A stretch of DNA of 64,000 bases, from positions 372,001 through 436,000 of the forward strand of contig NZ_CP094970.1 of NCBI RefSeq assembly GCF_025790165.1. The letters run 5' to 3'. Positions within the stretch are counted from its first letter, which is position 1. Every line of letters starts with the position of its first letter. The notes under the pieces were generated by a model, which was given only the letters and a program-made list of their open reading frames with translations, did no database searches and was not told the DNA's origin. Shown here one piece after another: positions 1 to 8,866 of the stretch. This stretch comes from Solicola gregarius (GTDB lineage Bacteria > Actinomycetota > Actinomycetes > Propionibacteriales > Nocardioidaceae). The translations under genes were made by a program, and so were the position numbers.

Positions 1-18
1 GTGCGCTGGTGGTCGTGT

Positions 19-1101
19 CTAGCCGCCTCGCGCAGTCGATGCGATCGTCGTACTGCCGACGACGCGCGTACCCGCGTAGATGACGGCGGCCTGGCCGGGG
101 GCGATACCGCTCGCCGGCTCGTGCAGGTCGATCGCCACCCGATCGCCCAGAACCGTTGCCGTGGCGGGGTATTCGTCGCCGTGCGCACGCAGCTGCACGG
201 TGCACTCGAGCGCATCGGGTGGCGGGTTGCCGCACCACAGCGGCCGGATGCCTTCGATGCGGTCGATGTCGAGTGCCTCCCGCGAACCGACGGTGACAGT
301 GCCGGAGACCGGCTCGATGTCGAGAACGAACCGCGGTTCGCCGTCGGGTGCGGGCGTCCCTAGTCGCAGCCCGCGACGCTGCCCGATCGTGTACGCGTAC
401 GCGCCGTCGTGTTCACGCAGCACCTCGCCGGCCTCGTCGACGATGGTGCCGGGCTTGGCGCCGAGCTTCTCGTGCAGCCAGCCCGGGGTATCGCCGTTGG
501 CGATGAAGCAGATGTCATGGCTGTCCGGCTTCTTGGCGACCGCAAGATCGCGGCGCTCGGCCTCCTCGCGGACGACGTCCTTCGTCGTGTCGCCGAGCGG
601 GAACAGCGAGTGCGCCAGCTGCTGCTGGGTGAGTACGCCCAGCACGTACGACTGGTCCTTGGCGTCGTCGGTGGCGCGGTGCATCTCGACCACTCCGCCG
701 GCGCCGGTGACGAGCTGGGCGTAGTGGCCCGTCACGACGGCATCGAAGCCGAGCGCGAGAGCCCGGTCGAGAACGGCGGCGAACTTGATCTTCTCGTTGC
801 AGCGCAGACACGGGTTGGGCGTACGGCCGGCGAGGTACTCGGCCTTGAAGTCTTCAACGACCTCCTCATGGAACTGATCACTCATATCCCATACATAGAA
901 GGGAATCCCAATGACGTCGGCCGCACGTCGGGCGTCGTTCGAGTCTTCGATCGAGCAGCACCCGCGCGCACCCGAACGGTACGACTGCGGGTTGCGAGAC
1001 AACGCGAGATGTACCCCGGTCACGTCGTGGCCGGCGTCGACGGCGCGGGCGGCGGCGACCGCGGAGTCGACACCACCCGACATGGCAGCAAGGACGCGCA
1101 T
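19..1101 (-). CDS. mnmA: tRNA 2-thiouridylase MnmA
   Basis: MnmA is the cytoplasmic enzyme that puts sulfur on U34 of Lys, Glu and Gln tRNAs using ATP and a relayed persulfide. The 360-residue product shows the ATP-pyrophosphatase loop SGGVDS at residues 8-13 and the family's cysteine pair at Cys98 (NPCLRC) and Cys198 ([10 protein letters not shown]), and it runs through the C-terminal beta-barrel region, so it looks complete. I chose the ATG at 1101 because AGAGGAG lies 9 nt upstream and the PP-loop then sits at its usual place; the frame stays open further upstream but only antisense to the neighbour. Only 2 nt separate it from the stop of the cysteine desulfurase gene, so the sulfur donor and the thiolase are co-transcribed. 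Confidence 0.96.
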   Translation of the reverse strand: MRVLAAMSGGVDSAVAAARAVDAGHDVTGVHLALSRNPQSYRSGARGCCSIEDSNDARRAADVIGIPFYVWDMSDQFHEEVVEDFKAEYLAGRTPNPCLRCNEKIKFAAVLDRALALGFDAVVTGHYAQLVTGAGGVVEMHRATDDAKDQSYVLGVLTQQQLAHSLFPLGDTTKDVVREEAERRDLAVAKKPDSHDICFIANGDTPGWLHEKLGAKPGTIVDEAGEVLREHDGAYAYTIGQRRGLRLGTPAPDGEPRFVLDIEPVSGTVTVGSREALDIDRIEGIRPLWCGNPPPDALECTVQLRAHGDEYPATATVLGDRVAIDLHEPASGIAPGQAAVIYAGTRVVGSTTIASTARGG

Positions 1102-1103
1102 CG

Positions 1104-2312
1104 TCACGCACTCCTCTGGTCTGGGGCCGATGCGGCACGCGCACGCGCGTGGACCTCCGGCAGCGCGGCGAGCAATGCGTCGACGTCCTGCTCGGTCGTC
1201 TGCGCGCCGGGGCTGAACCGAAGCGAACCCCGTGCGGACGCGTCGTCGTACCCCATTGCGAGCAGCACATGGCTCGCCTGCGGTACGCCCGCCGAGCAGG
1301 CGGACCCGGTCGAGCATTCGATGCCCTGCGCGTCGAGCAGCATCAGCAGGGAGTCGCCTTCGCAGCCCGGGAAGGTGAGGTGCGCGATGTTCGGCAGCCG
1401 GTGGGTCGGACCGCTTCGCTCGTCGCCGTTGACGATCGCGTCGGGGACGAGGCGGCGTACCCCCGTAACGAGGTGCTCGCGCAGCGCATCCAGGTGCTCC
1501 GCGTGTGACTTGCGGCGATCGACCATCACCTCGATCGCCGCGGCGAAGGCGGCGATCGACGCGACGTCGAGCGTGCCGGAGCGCACGTCGCGCTCCTGCC
1601 CACCGCCGTGCAGCAGCGGAATCGGGTCGAGCTCGCGGCGTACGACGAGCGCGCCAACGCCGACCGGACCGCCGATCTTGTGGCCGCTGATCGTCATCGC
1701 GTCGAGCCCGCTGTCGGCGAACGAGACAGGCAGCACCGACAGCGCCTGCACGGCATCACTGTGCAGCGGGATGCCGTACTCCCCCACGATCGCCGCGATC
1801 GCGTCGATCGGCTGCACCGTGCCGACCTCGTTGTTGGCCCACATGCAGCTGACGAGCGCGACCTCGTCGGGCGCGCGCTCGATGGACTCGCGGAGAACGT
1901 CGATGCGTACGCGACCGGTCGCGTCGACCGGCGTGGGCGTGACGTCGGCGCCCTCGTGGGTCGCCAGCCAGGTCAGCGGGTCGAGCAGCGCGTGGTGCTC
2001 GACGGCAGACGAGACGACCCGACGCCGGACGGTGTCGACCGCCTGACGGCGCCAGAAGATGCCCTTGACGGCAAGGTTGTCGGCCTCCGTGCCGCCCGAG
2101 GTGAAGACGACCTCGCTGGGCCGCGCACCGATGTTCGCCGCGATCGACTCGCGGCTCTCCTCGACCGTACGCCGCGCGGCCCTGCCTGCCGCGTGCAGCG
2201 ACGACGCGTTGCCCACCTTCGCGAGCTGCTCGGTCATCGCCGCGATCGCCTCGGGGACCATCGGCGTGGTCGCCGCATGGTCGAGGTAGACGCGCTGGTC
2301 AGGGGTAGGCAT
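1104..2312 (-). CDS. Cysteine desulfurase (NifS/IscS family)
   Basis: A PLP enzyme that mobilises cysteine sulfur as a persulfide for tRNA thiolation and Fe-S assembly. The 402-residue protein carries the aminotransferase class V fold marks: the EHHA histidine near residue 106, the PLP lysine in SGHK (Lys212), and the persulfide cysteine in STGSACS (Cys339). Length and motifs are normal for the group I NifS/IscS type. The start used is the ATG at 2312 ([15 protein letters not shown]); a TACCCT -10-like box lies 9 nt upstream. It is the first gene of a two-gene unit with mnmA, which argues that its main partner here is MnmA. Confidence 0.94.
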   Translation of the reverse strand: MPTPDQRVYLDHAATTPMVPEAIAAMTEQLAKVGNASSLHAAGRAARRTVEESRESIAANIGARPSEVVFTSGGTEADNLAVKGIFWRRQAVDTVRRRVVSSAVEHHALLDPLTWLATHEGADVTPTPVDATGRVRIDVLRESIERAPDEVALVSCMWANNEVGTVQPIDAIAAIVGEYGIPLHSDAVQALSVLPVSFADSGLDAMTISGHKIGGPVGVGALVVRRELDPIPLLHGGGQERDVRSGTLDVASIAAFAAAIEVMVDRRKSHAEHLDALREHLVTGVRRLVPDAIVNGDERSGPTHRLPNIAHLTFPGCEGDSLLMLLDAQGIECSTGSACSAGVPQASHVLLAMGYDDASARGSLRFSPGAQTTEQDVDALLAALPEVHARARAASAPDQRSA

Positions 2313-2448
2313 GGCGGTTCCAGGGTAGTCGCCCGCTCGCACACTCCTGCACCCCCGGATGAGAGCGCACGGGTCCGCGGTCAGTGGAGGTCGGGGTCTC
2401 CTTAGCAGCGGAGCAGATCTGGTCCTTTGTGCTGGCCGCAGGTGGCGG

Positions 2449-3542
2449 TCACGCGGCTGGTGAGCGGAGAGAGCGGTGCCCTACGCGGCGTAGCTCGGTT
2501 TCGAGGTTGAAGGAGTAGGTGTACGCGGTGGCGCCCTTGTCGAGGAAGTACCGTCGCCTACGCTCACGAGAAGCGGCAGACCGGCTACTGGCAGAACCGA
2601 CTCGGCGACTGACGATCATCTGCCCGCAGGGATGGTCGATTGGTCCTCCGGTGGCCGGAGACCCTCGGCCAGCGAACGCGGGTTCAGGTTCGGGTGAACC
2701 GGTCGGCGTAGTCTTGGCGAACTGCTCGAACGGTATGGCCGCTCGGCCGGTGACGTCCTGGACGACCTGGGTGACCTCGCTGGCCTCGCCACGCCGGTAG
2801 TGGGCGTAGTCCTCGAGCACTCCCTCGATCTGCCAGGTCGGAAGGACACCGTGGAGGGCGGCAGCGAACTCATCGGTGCCGCTGTCGAGAAAACGGACCG
2901 GCTGTCCCGTGGCCTCGGCGACGGCGGCGGCCATCCCGGCGTGAATGATCGCTTGGGGTCCGGTGATCGTGTAGGTCGCCTGGCGGTGCGCGTCCTGCGT
3001 CACGCGGCCGCGGCGACTGCCGCGATGTCGTGGACGTCAACGGCACTGACCGCGGCGTCGCCGATCGGGGCGGGAAGCACCCCTTGCTCGACGAGGGTCG
3101 CCGCGACCGCGAACAGGCCCTGGAAGTACAGGTTGGGCCGTAGGAAGGTGAACTCGATCCCGCTCTTGCGCACGTGTTCCTCGACCGCGGCGTGGTAGCG
3201 CAGGAACCGCACCGGGGAGTCGACCCGAGCACCGAGCTGGGAAAGCAGCACCAGCCGCTCGACCCCTGCCTCTCGGGCGGCGTCGACGAAGTTGCGCTGC
3301 TGTTGCTCGGCCCGTTCCGAAGACGGGGTGACCAGGTAGGCGCGGCGGACCCCGCGCAGGGCGGTGCGGACCGAGTCGACATCGTCGAAGTCGGCCACCA
3401 CCTTCTCCGGATCTCCGGGGACCTCGTCGTCGGGGCGGTGGACCATCGCGCGCACTGAGGCGCCGCTGCGATGCACCTCCTCCACCAGTGGTCGACCCGT
3501 GTTACCGGCGGCTCCAGCCACGAAGGCGTCGACCATGCTCAC
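2449..3542 (-). pseudogene. NmrA-family NAD(P)-binding protein, frameshifted
   Basis: The N-terminal part (3542 down to 3000) is an NmrA/YtfG-type Rossmann protein, opening with DAFVAGAAGNTGRPLV and continuing through LVLLSQLGA and FLRPNLYFQ. It ends abruptly at ...AAVAAAA. The expected continuation (LTQDAHRQATYTITGPQAI...) lies in the next frame immediately after, so a single missing base at about 3000-3003 splits the gene. The second piece can be read from a GTG overlapping the stop, but its content is plainly the missing C-terminal half. After about PFEQFAK the reading frame leaves the family and runs into a short repeat (2634-2691). NmrA proteins are redox-sensing or quinone-reductase-like SDRs; no specific substrate can be assigned. 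Confidence 0.75.
2634..2691 (-). repeat. Dispersed 57-bp repeat, copy 1
   Basis: On the minus strand this stretch reads ACCTGAAC...GCGTTC..CTGGC..GGG.CTCC..CCACCGGAG.ACCA.TCGACC and matches 3699-3754 at roughly 80% in the same orientation. It sits at the broken 3' end of the NmrA pseudogene. It looks like a mobile-element end or a recombination scar; I do not recognise the element. Confidence 0.6.
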
Positions 3543-3698
3543 CGTATCCTCTCGGCAGCGCCCTCGCCGAACGCTCGCTGAGAGTGCGGGCTACCTTGGA
3601 CGCCGCTGCTGTCCTGGCGACCGTACTTACCCTGCCACCCGCTGACAACCCGCCGATCCCGTCCGCACTCGCGATCAACGGCAGTCACACCGAGCTCC

Positions 3699-3754
3699 GT
3701 GGTCGACTGGTACTCCGGTGGCGGGAGCCCTTGCCAGTGAACGCGATTCAGGTG
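3699..3754 (-). repeat. Dispersed 57-bp repeat, copy 2
   Basis: The second copy of the short repeat, on the same strand as the first and about 1.06 kb away, so the pair brackets the NmrA pseudogene. The whole 3543-3845 interval between the NmrA start and the nhaA stop contains no convincing gene; this repeat is the only recognisable content. Confidence 0.6.
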
Positions 3755-3845
3755 CGCGGACCGACGCAATCGCCGGCCGCCCGGCAGCGTCCGGCGCCGG
3801 GCAGACGTCCGGGCACCCGCATCGGGCAACCGGCCGTCAGGGATG

Positions 3846-5669
3846 TCAGGACGGGCGTCGCGCGGCCGGGGCAATCTCGTTCGCCTCGAGCGCGGTGATG
3901 AGTGTGCGCGCGTCGTGGGGGCCGCGGTGGCGGACGCCGTCCAGGAAGAAGGTGGGCGTGCCCCGGGCCCCGCTCGCGGTGGCGCTGGCCTGGTCCTCGC
4001 GAACCCGGGCGTGCAGGGACTCGTCGCCCATGTCGGCGTCGAACCGCTCGAGGTCGAGGCCGATCGCGGCGGCGTGCTCGCGCAGGTTGTCGGGCTCGAG
4101 CTGGGATTGGTGGGAGAACAGCTGGTCGTACATCTCCCAGAACCTCCCCTGCCGGTGCGCCGCCTCGGCCGCGACGGCCGCGAGGTAGGCGTGGGGGTGC
4201 ACGTCCTCCAGCGGCAGGTGCCGCACCACGTGCCGCAGGCGGTCGCCGAAGTGGGCGCCCAGCTCGGGGCCCATGCCGGTGGCCCGGGCGCAGAACGGGC
4301 ACTCGAAATCGAGGTATTCAACCACGGTGTGCGCGGCGTCCTCGTCGCCCCGCACGTGGTCACGCTCGCCGTTGACGGCGGGGGTGAGGGTGACGGGCAG
4401 GTCGGCGCTGGCCTCGCCGTAGCGCACGCGCGCCACCGTGAAGATCGCCCTCCCGAGCACCGTGGCGACGACCATCGCGATGAGGACACCGACCGTAGCC
4501 GCCTGCGCGTCCGCCGGGTCGTCGAACGCGAGGTTCACCACCAGCAGCGACACCGTGAACCCGATGCCGGACAGCGCCGCCCCACCCATGACGCTGCCGG
4601 GCCCCACGCCGTCGGGCAGCGTGCCCAGGCTGACGCGGAGCGCCCCCCACGTCCCCAGGCTGACGCCCACAATCTTGCCGACCACGAGCCCCGCGACGAC
4701 TCCCCAGGTGATGACGGAGCCGAGCGCTGCGCCGAGAGCGCCGCCCCGCAGGTCGATCCCTGCGTTGGCGAGGGCGAAGAGCGGCACGACGATGAGCGAC
4801 ACCGGCCCGCGGAGCAACTCGTGGATGCGGTGGTTCACCGAGATCGACCGGGCGAGACCGACGCTGGCGTACCGGGCGACGCCGGCGTTCGGCGACTGCC
4901 AGTAGTCGCGGAACAGGCTCTTGGCCTCCAAGACATCGGCACGTCGCGTCGCGAGCGCGGGCACCAGCAGCCCGGCGAGCATGCCCGCGAGCGACGGGTG
5001 CACGCCCGCCTGCACGGTGGCACCCCACAGCACCACGACCACCAGCACGTACGGCGCGCTGCGCCACTGTTTCATGCGACCCAGCAGCCACAGCACGCCC
5101 AAGCAGGCCGCGGCGACCAGCAGCGGGGCGATGCGCACGTCCTCGGAGTAGACGACGCCGATGATGCCGACGGCGAGAAAGTCGTCCACCACTGACAGCG
5201 TGAGCAGGAAGACCCGCAGCTGGCTCGACATCGTCGGCCCGACCAGGACGAGCACGCCCAGCAGGAACGCGGTGTCGGTGCCGACGACGACGCCCCAGCC
5301 GGCCGGGTCCTTCTGGCCGGCGACGGCGAGGAAGACGAGGGCAGGCACGACCACGCCCAGCGTGCCGGCCACCAACGGCACCAGGCGCTGGCTGCGCTGG
5401 CGCAGCGACCCGATCGCCAGCTCCTGTCGCACCTCGAGGCCGACGACGAAGAAGAACAGCACCATCAGCCCGCCATTCACCCAGTGGTGCAGGTCCATAT
5501 CGAAGCGCAGGTCCCCGACATCCACGTGGATCGGCAGCTCCCACAGACGCTCGTACGCGCCGGACAGCGGCGAGTTCGCCCACAGCAGCGCCAGCAGCGT
5601 CACGGCGACGAGCAACAGAGCGGCGCCGGGCTCGGTGCGTAGGCGCTCCCGCACCGCGAGTCTCGGCAT
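3846..5669 (-). CDS. nhaA: Na+/H+ antiporter NhaA fused to a DsbA-like thioredoxin domain
   Basis: NhaA exchanges cytoplasmic Na+ for protons across the membrane. Residues 1 to about 410 are a complete NhaA with about a dozen hydrophobic helices, the paired transport aspartates in LSVVDDFLAV, and family blocks such as VGTDTAFLLG and SGIGFTVSLLV. Residues from about 425 to 607 form a DsbA-type thioredoxin fold with the redox motif CPFC (EYLDFECPFCARA) and the cis-proline loop GTPTFF. This two-domain form is known in actinobacteria. The ATG at 5669 is preferred because GGGAG lies just upstream; the open frame extends another 33 codons. There is no operon partner, and the gene lies between decayed genes, consistent with an acquired stress-tolerance gene. 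Confidence 0.93.
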   Translation of the reverse strand: MPRLAVRERLRTEPGAALLLVAVTLLALLWANSPLSGAYERLWELPIHVDVGDLRFDMDLHHWVNGGLMVLFFFVVGLEVRQELAIGSLRQRSQRLVPLVAGTLGVVVPALVFLAVAGQKDPAGWGVVVGTDTAFLLGVLVLVGPTMSSQLRVFLLTLSVVDDFLAVGIIGVVYSEDVRIAPLLVAAACLGVLWLLGRMKQWRSAPYVLVVVVLWGATVQAGVHPSLAGMLAGLLVPALATRRADVLEAKSLFRDYWQSPNAGVARYASVGLARSISVNHRIHELLRGPVSLIVVPLFALANAGIDLRGGALGAALGSVITWGVVAGLVVGKIVGVSLGTWGALRVSLGTLPDGVGPGSVMGGAALSGIGFTVSLLVVNLAFDDPADAQAATVGVLIAMVVATVLGRAIFTVARVRYGEASADLPVTLTPAVNGERDHVRGDEDAAHTVVEYLDFECPFCARATGMGPELGAHFGDRLRHVVRHLPLEDVHPHAYLAAVAAEAAHRQGRFWEMYDQLFSHQSQLEPDNLREHAAAIGLDLERFDADMGDESLHARVREDQASATASGARGTPTFFLDGVRHRGPHDARTLITALEANEIAPAARRPS

Positions 5670-5811
5670 GCGTGTCTCCCATCGGTAGTTGGCGGGTCCG
5701 CGAGCCGTCCCGATTCGGTCGCCGGCAGAGCCGTACTGCAAGGGTTCACCTGCGCGCTTGAGGGCCATGCTCTGAACGGAGGCTCCTTAGCCCGGTGCGG
5801 ATTTCGCTGAT

Positions 5812-5965
5812 CAGCGATCTCGGGTTGCGGCACTGTTTGTGGACCAATAGAGCGAGCGTCGAGCATGTCATCGGTGCTGGGCGCATCCGCGGCGAGCCCG
5901 TGATTGTCAGTCTTGGATTGGAACTTCTCGTAGATCCAGGCTGCCTGGCCGAGCTGGACGTTCAC
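5812..5965 (-). pseudogene. Epoxide hydrolase C-terminal remnant
   Basis: The minus strand encodes QLGQAAWIYEKFQSKTDNHG...DDMLDA, the characteristic C-terminal segment of alpha/beta-fold epoxide hydrolases (AAWIYEKF). The next expected block, SLYW-ST, follows in another frame. Only about 50 codons of a ~300-residue family remain, with no start or catalytic residues. The rest of the 5670-6014 interval has nothing else recognisable. Confidence 0.5.
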
Positions 5966-6014
5966 GATCGGAAGGCCCGGCGGGAGACGAGTTGCGGCGC
6001 GAACACCGGCACCA

Positions 6015-6887
6015 TCACGGTCGCCGCGCTGGGGAATGGTTGCCTTCGGCGAGGAATGGTAGGACGGCGTCCGCGACGTCCCGCGGATATTCCGCGTGGG
6101 GGTAGTGACCGGCGTTATCGATCATCTCGTACCGGCCCAGATCGGCTGGCAGTAGACCGATGATCGCGGCGGCCTCGGCCTCGGGGTCCGGGAAGTCCGA
6201 ATCCCGTCGCCCCATTACCACCAGCGCAGGACATCGCACGTCTGTCAGCTGCGCGGCGGCCTGCTTCAACGTCGCCGACGAGCTGATCATCTTCTGCGCC
6301 GCCCTCGTGCGGCCGGGTTCACGCAGGTTCGCCTGCAGCGCGGCCAGCCAGCTGTCCCAGTCGGCCGGCTTGCGCCCGGGGTATGCCAGGTCGAGGTACT
6401 TCGACCAGGTCTTGACGCGTCCGGTCAGGGCGAATTCCCCGAGCAGGAGCGCACCGCGGCGGTAACGGGAGTTGCGCACGAAGGCGGTCGCGCTGTATTT
6501 CGGTGGGCGAGTGAATGGGTCGATCTCCACGATTGCGCTCACCAAGTCGGGGTTCGTCGCGGCCGCGATCGTCGCTGCTCCGCCCGAGAACGACTGGCCC
6601 ACGATCACCGCCGGGCCGCCCAGCTTCCGGATGACCTCACTCAGATCGCCGGCGGTGTCTACGTGGCTATAGGAGCCCCAGCCGGTGCTGGACTCACCAT
6701 GTCCGCGCAGGTCCACGCTGGCGACGCGGTAGCCGGCCTCGGCGATCAGCGGCGCGAGGAAGCGGTAGGTGCCGCGGGTGTCAGCCATACCGGGTGACAA
6801 CACCACCGGTGGTCCATCCCCGACCACTCCGTAGGCGATGCGGCCGCCCTCGACGTCCACAAACTCGGTTCCGGGCTGATTGTTCAT
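6015..6887 (-). CDS. Alpha/beta-fold hydrolase
   Basis: A 290-residue cytoplasmic hydrolase. The nucleophile elbow is GQSFSGG, the oxyanion region follows VVLSPGMADTRG, an acidic residue lies in VMGRRDSDFPD, and the catalytic histidine is in DNAGHYPHAEYP, so the triad is complete. The substrate cannot be told; the family covers esterases, haloperoxidase-like and C-C hydrolases. The start ATG at 6887 has AAAGGA about 6 nt upstream; earlier in-frame starts lack a binding site. It is the last gene of a minus-strand group (truncated LuxR copy, small protein, hydrolase). The intact LuxR copy is likewise followed by an SDR gene, so it may once have been under that truncated regulator. Confidence 0.88.
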   Translation of the reverse strand: MNNQPGTEFVDVEGGRIAYGVVGDGPPVVLSPGMADTRGTYRFLAPLIAEAGYRVASVDLRGHGESSTGWGSYSHVDTAGDLSEVIRKLGGPAVIVGQSFSGGAATIAAATNPDLVSAIVEIDPFTRPPKYSATAFVRNSRYRRGALLLGEFALTGRVKTWSKYLDLAYPGRKPADWDSWLAALQANLREPGRTRAAQKMISSSATLKQAAAQLTDVRCPALVVMGRRDSDFPDPEAEAAAIIGLLPADLGRYEMIDNAGHYPHAEYPRDVADAVLPFLAEGNHSPARRP

Positions 6888-7010
6888 CGTTGTTCCTTTC
6901 ATCGTGTTCTCCGATCCGGTACGCCTGAGATTGCGGGACTGCATGGTCCTCGTCCTCTTTTGTTGATGGACGTGCGCTTCAGGGCCCCGATCCGGGACCG
7001 AGTGAGACTG

Positions 7011-7283
7011 TCAGGGGTCTGACGGCGATGCCTCCGCTGAGCCGGCTGCCAGGGCCTGCCGGACCTCGAGAAGCTCGAGGCCGAGCGCTTCGACTTCGGC
7101 GAGCACGCCGTAGAGGGCTGCCTGGTCGGCTCCAGGGATGACGAGCACGGTGTCCGCTCCGCGTTCTCCGACCGGCAGGCCGGGGAACGCCGAGCGGATC
7201 GTCTCGCCCAGGTGGCCGCGCACGAGGATTTCGTAGCGCCGCCCACGAGCACCGGGCGACGGGTCGCGGTGGGCACCGGTCAC
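7011..7283 (-). CDS. Small conserved protein, unknown function
   Basis: A 90-residue protein starting at GTG 7283 with GGAGT 5-6 nt upstream. It has the blocks YEILVRGHLGETIRSAFPGL and LYGVLAEVEALGLELLEVRQ, which fold-wise suggest a small alpha/beta domain with a terminal amphipathic helix. I have an impression of similar small proteins near LuxR-type regulators in actinobacteria, but cannot assign a function. It lies between the truncated LuxR copy and the alpha/beta hydrolase on the same strand. Confidence 0.6.
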   Translation of the reverse strand: MTGAHRDPSPGARGRRYEILVRGHLGETIRSAFPGLPVGERGADTVLVIPGADQAALYGVLAEVEALGLELLEVRQALAAGSAEASPSDP

Positions 7284-7357
7284 TGATACTCCACCGGTGA
7301 GGCACCGACGCGTTCGCCGGTGATCGGTCTTGGGGTTGCGGCGGTGATGATGGCGCC

Positions 7358-8066
7358 CTCCTCTGCTGTTGGTGCAAGCTCTCGATTGCAGCGTGCCCGG
7401 CAGCGGGGTGAGCGGTCGTCATTCGATCAGGGTGATCAGCGCCAACGGGCCTTGTGGTCCGGACGGTCGGGGCCGAGGGCTAATGCCTCAGCTTGCCGCC
7501 CTGCCGCCCGCGGCGTCGGCTACGGCGTTGCGGTCCGGGCCGACCCCGTTCCGCCGGCGGCCGAGGGTGCGAGCAAGCCCAAGGCTCGCGCTCGCTCGAC
7601 GGCCTCGGCCCGGCGGTGGACGGCGAGCTTGGCGTAAACGTTGCGCATGTGGGTCTTGACGGTGTTCGCCGAGACGTACAGTTCGCGGGCGACCTCTGGT
7701 GCCGTCAAGTTCGTGGGCAGGTAGCGCAGGACACGGAGCTCGCTGTCACTGAGCGGCGCCAGCGGCGGCTGCAGCCTTGCGCGCGGCGCGGGCCCGCCAG
7801 AATCCCCAGTAGTCGTCGGAATCGGGGCCCTCCTGGGCCGGTCCGAGCACGGCGAGTGCGGCCTGCGGGTCGCCCTGGGCAATCCGCAGCGCCGCCGTGG
7901 CGACGCGGATCTCCGTGCGCTCGCGGTCATGTTCGTCGAGCCCGGCCAGGAGCTGCCCGGCACGCTCGGCCTGACCGAGGCGTACCAAGGCATGCACCAC
8001 CAATGCCTGTGTCCGGGTGACGAGGTAGTGCTGCCCGGAGAGTTGCCGAGCCAGTGGCTCGCCAGG
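7358..8066. repeat. Truncated duplicate of 10776-11710
   Basis: Near-identical over its length to 10776-11710 (C-terminal part of the large LuxR gene plus the LuxR-SDR intergenic region with the SDR ribosome-binding site). It lacks an internal 227 bp that in the full copy lies between two 11-bp repeats CGGCGCGGGCC (11201-11211 and 11428-11438). Here a single copy of that repeat remains at 7784-7794. Identity starts at CTCCTCTGCTG and stops exactly at GCTCGCCAGG, where istB sequence begins. Confidence 0.92.
7480..8066 (-). pseudogene. LuxR-family regulator fragment (C-terminal, deleted)
   Basis: A partial copy of the LuxR/MalT-like regulator encoded at 10898-13777. It retains the C-terminal LuxR helix-turn-helix (LSDSELRVLRYL...VSANTVKTHMRNVYAKL) and part of the tetratricopeptide-like region. 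It lacks the ATPase half and has a 227-bp internal deletion that shifts the frame, plus a further 1-bp insertion near the C terminus relative to the intact gene. The upstream end is fused to an istB fragment at 8067, so it has no start codon or promoter of its own. Confidence 0.9.
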
Positions 8067-8377
8067 CTTCACCGTCACCAAGGCCATCGCTCGCATCGTG
8101 CGAGCCGACCTGGTCATCGTCGACGACATCGGGCTCCTGCCCGTCGGCGCCGATGCCCGAGGGGCTCTACCGACTCGTCGACGCCGCCTACGAGAAACGG
8201 TCCATCGCGATCAGCTCGAACCTGCACCCATCCGGGTTCGACGAACTCATGCCCAAGACGCTGGCCACTGCCACCGTCGACCGGCTACTCCACCACGCCC
8301 ACGTCTGCCAGACCAGCGGCGACAGCGTGCGGCTCACCCAAGCACTGGCCGGCCAGGGGGTGAGCCCGTTGAGCTGA
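8067..8377 (+). pseudogene. istB: IS21-family istB ATPase, 5'-truncated and frameshifted
   Basis: Encodes the C-terminal part of an IstB-like helper ATPase: VRADLVIVDDIGLLPVGADA, then, after a 1-base frameshift at about 8157, EGLYRLVDAAYEKRS, ISSNLHPSGFDELMPKTL and ATVDRLLHHAHVCQT, ending in LAGQGVSPLS. The Walker B-type DLVIVDD is present but the P-loop half and the istA transposase are gone. It abuts the truncated LuxR copy with no gap, which indicates that an IS21-type element or a deletion made the junction. Confidence 0.85.
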
Positions 8378-8407
8378 CCACCCTGGTCGATGGTGGCCAC
8401 AGCCCCT

Positions 8408-8521
8408 GGGCAGATCCCATGGCCACCACCGGGCAGATCTCGTGGGCCGCCAGCGGGCAGGTTTCACCTCCGCCACCGGGCAGTTCCTACTGGCCCTTGA
8501 CAAGCGGGCAGGATCACCTGT
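8408..8521 (+). repeat. IS21-type terminal repeats (GGGCAG series)
   Basis: Downstream of the istB stop, GGGCAG recurs at 8408, 8431, 8455, 8478 and 8516, i.e. mostly every 23-24 bp, embedded in similar contexts (gggcagatc, gggcagatct, gggcaggttt, gggcagttcc, gggcaggatc). Multiple short repeats at the ends are typical of IS21-family elements, so this is probably the surviving right end of the element. Confidence 0.6.
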
Positions 8522-8622
8522 GCGAGGTGCCTGGTGATCACGCGGCAAGGTCTCCTGATCGGGCACCGACCCAAGCCGCATTCCTGGCGGGCAAATCCCT
8601 GCGCGGTGTAGGTGGTCGCCGG

Positions 8623-8634
8623 TACCCTGACGGC
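8623..8634 (+). promoter_or_regulatory. Leaderless promoter of the DUF433/DUF5615 pair
   Basis: TACCCT at 8623-8628 ends exactly 6 nt before the ATG at 8635, the arrangement expected for a leaderless actinobacterial transcript. No Shine-Dalgarno is present. Confidence 0.5.
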
Positions 8635-8859
8635 ATGTCCCTGTTGGAGCGCATTGTGGTTGATCCGGAAGTCGCACACGGACGCCCGAGAGTGCGCGGC
8701 ACCCGGATGCGCGTCAGCGATGTCCTGTCCCTGCTCGCGGCTGGCGCATCTGAAGACGAGATCATCGACGACTATCCGTATCTGGGCGCCGACGACATCA
8801 AGGCTTGCTTGGAGTACGCCGCGGCGCAGGCCGACCACGCAGTCTTGATCGCGTCCTAG
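8635..8859 (+). CDS. DUF433 antitoxin-like protein
   Basis: A 74-residue DUF433 protein with the family pattern RIVVDPEVAHGRPRVRGTRM followed by VSDVLSLLAAGASEDEIIDDYPYL and the DIKACLEYAA helix. DUF433 proteins carry a winged or ribbon-type DNA-binding fold and are the usual antitoxin partner of DUF5615 toxins. The stop is 7 nt before the downstream toxin start. It lies just outside the IS21 end. Confidence 0.88.
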   Translation: MSLLERIVVDPEVAHGRPRVRGTRMRVSDVLSLLAAGASEDEIIDDYPYLGADDIKACLEYAAAQADHAVLIAS

Positions 8860-8866
8860 AGCTAGC

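Noticed and set aside
2449-3003. A separate second gene starting at the GTG that overlaps the NmrA stop
   Set aside because: Its first residues are the expected continuation of the NmrA protein, so it is the other half of a frameshifted gene, not an overlapping partner.
8098-8859. A single frame reading from istB into DUF433
   Set aside because: The middle part is scrambled sequence from the wrong istB frame and non-coding IS end; DUF433 has its own promoter and start at 8635.
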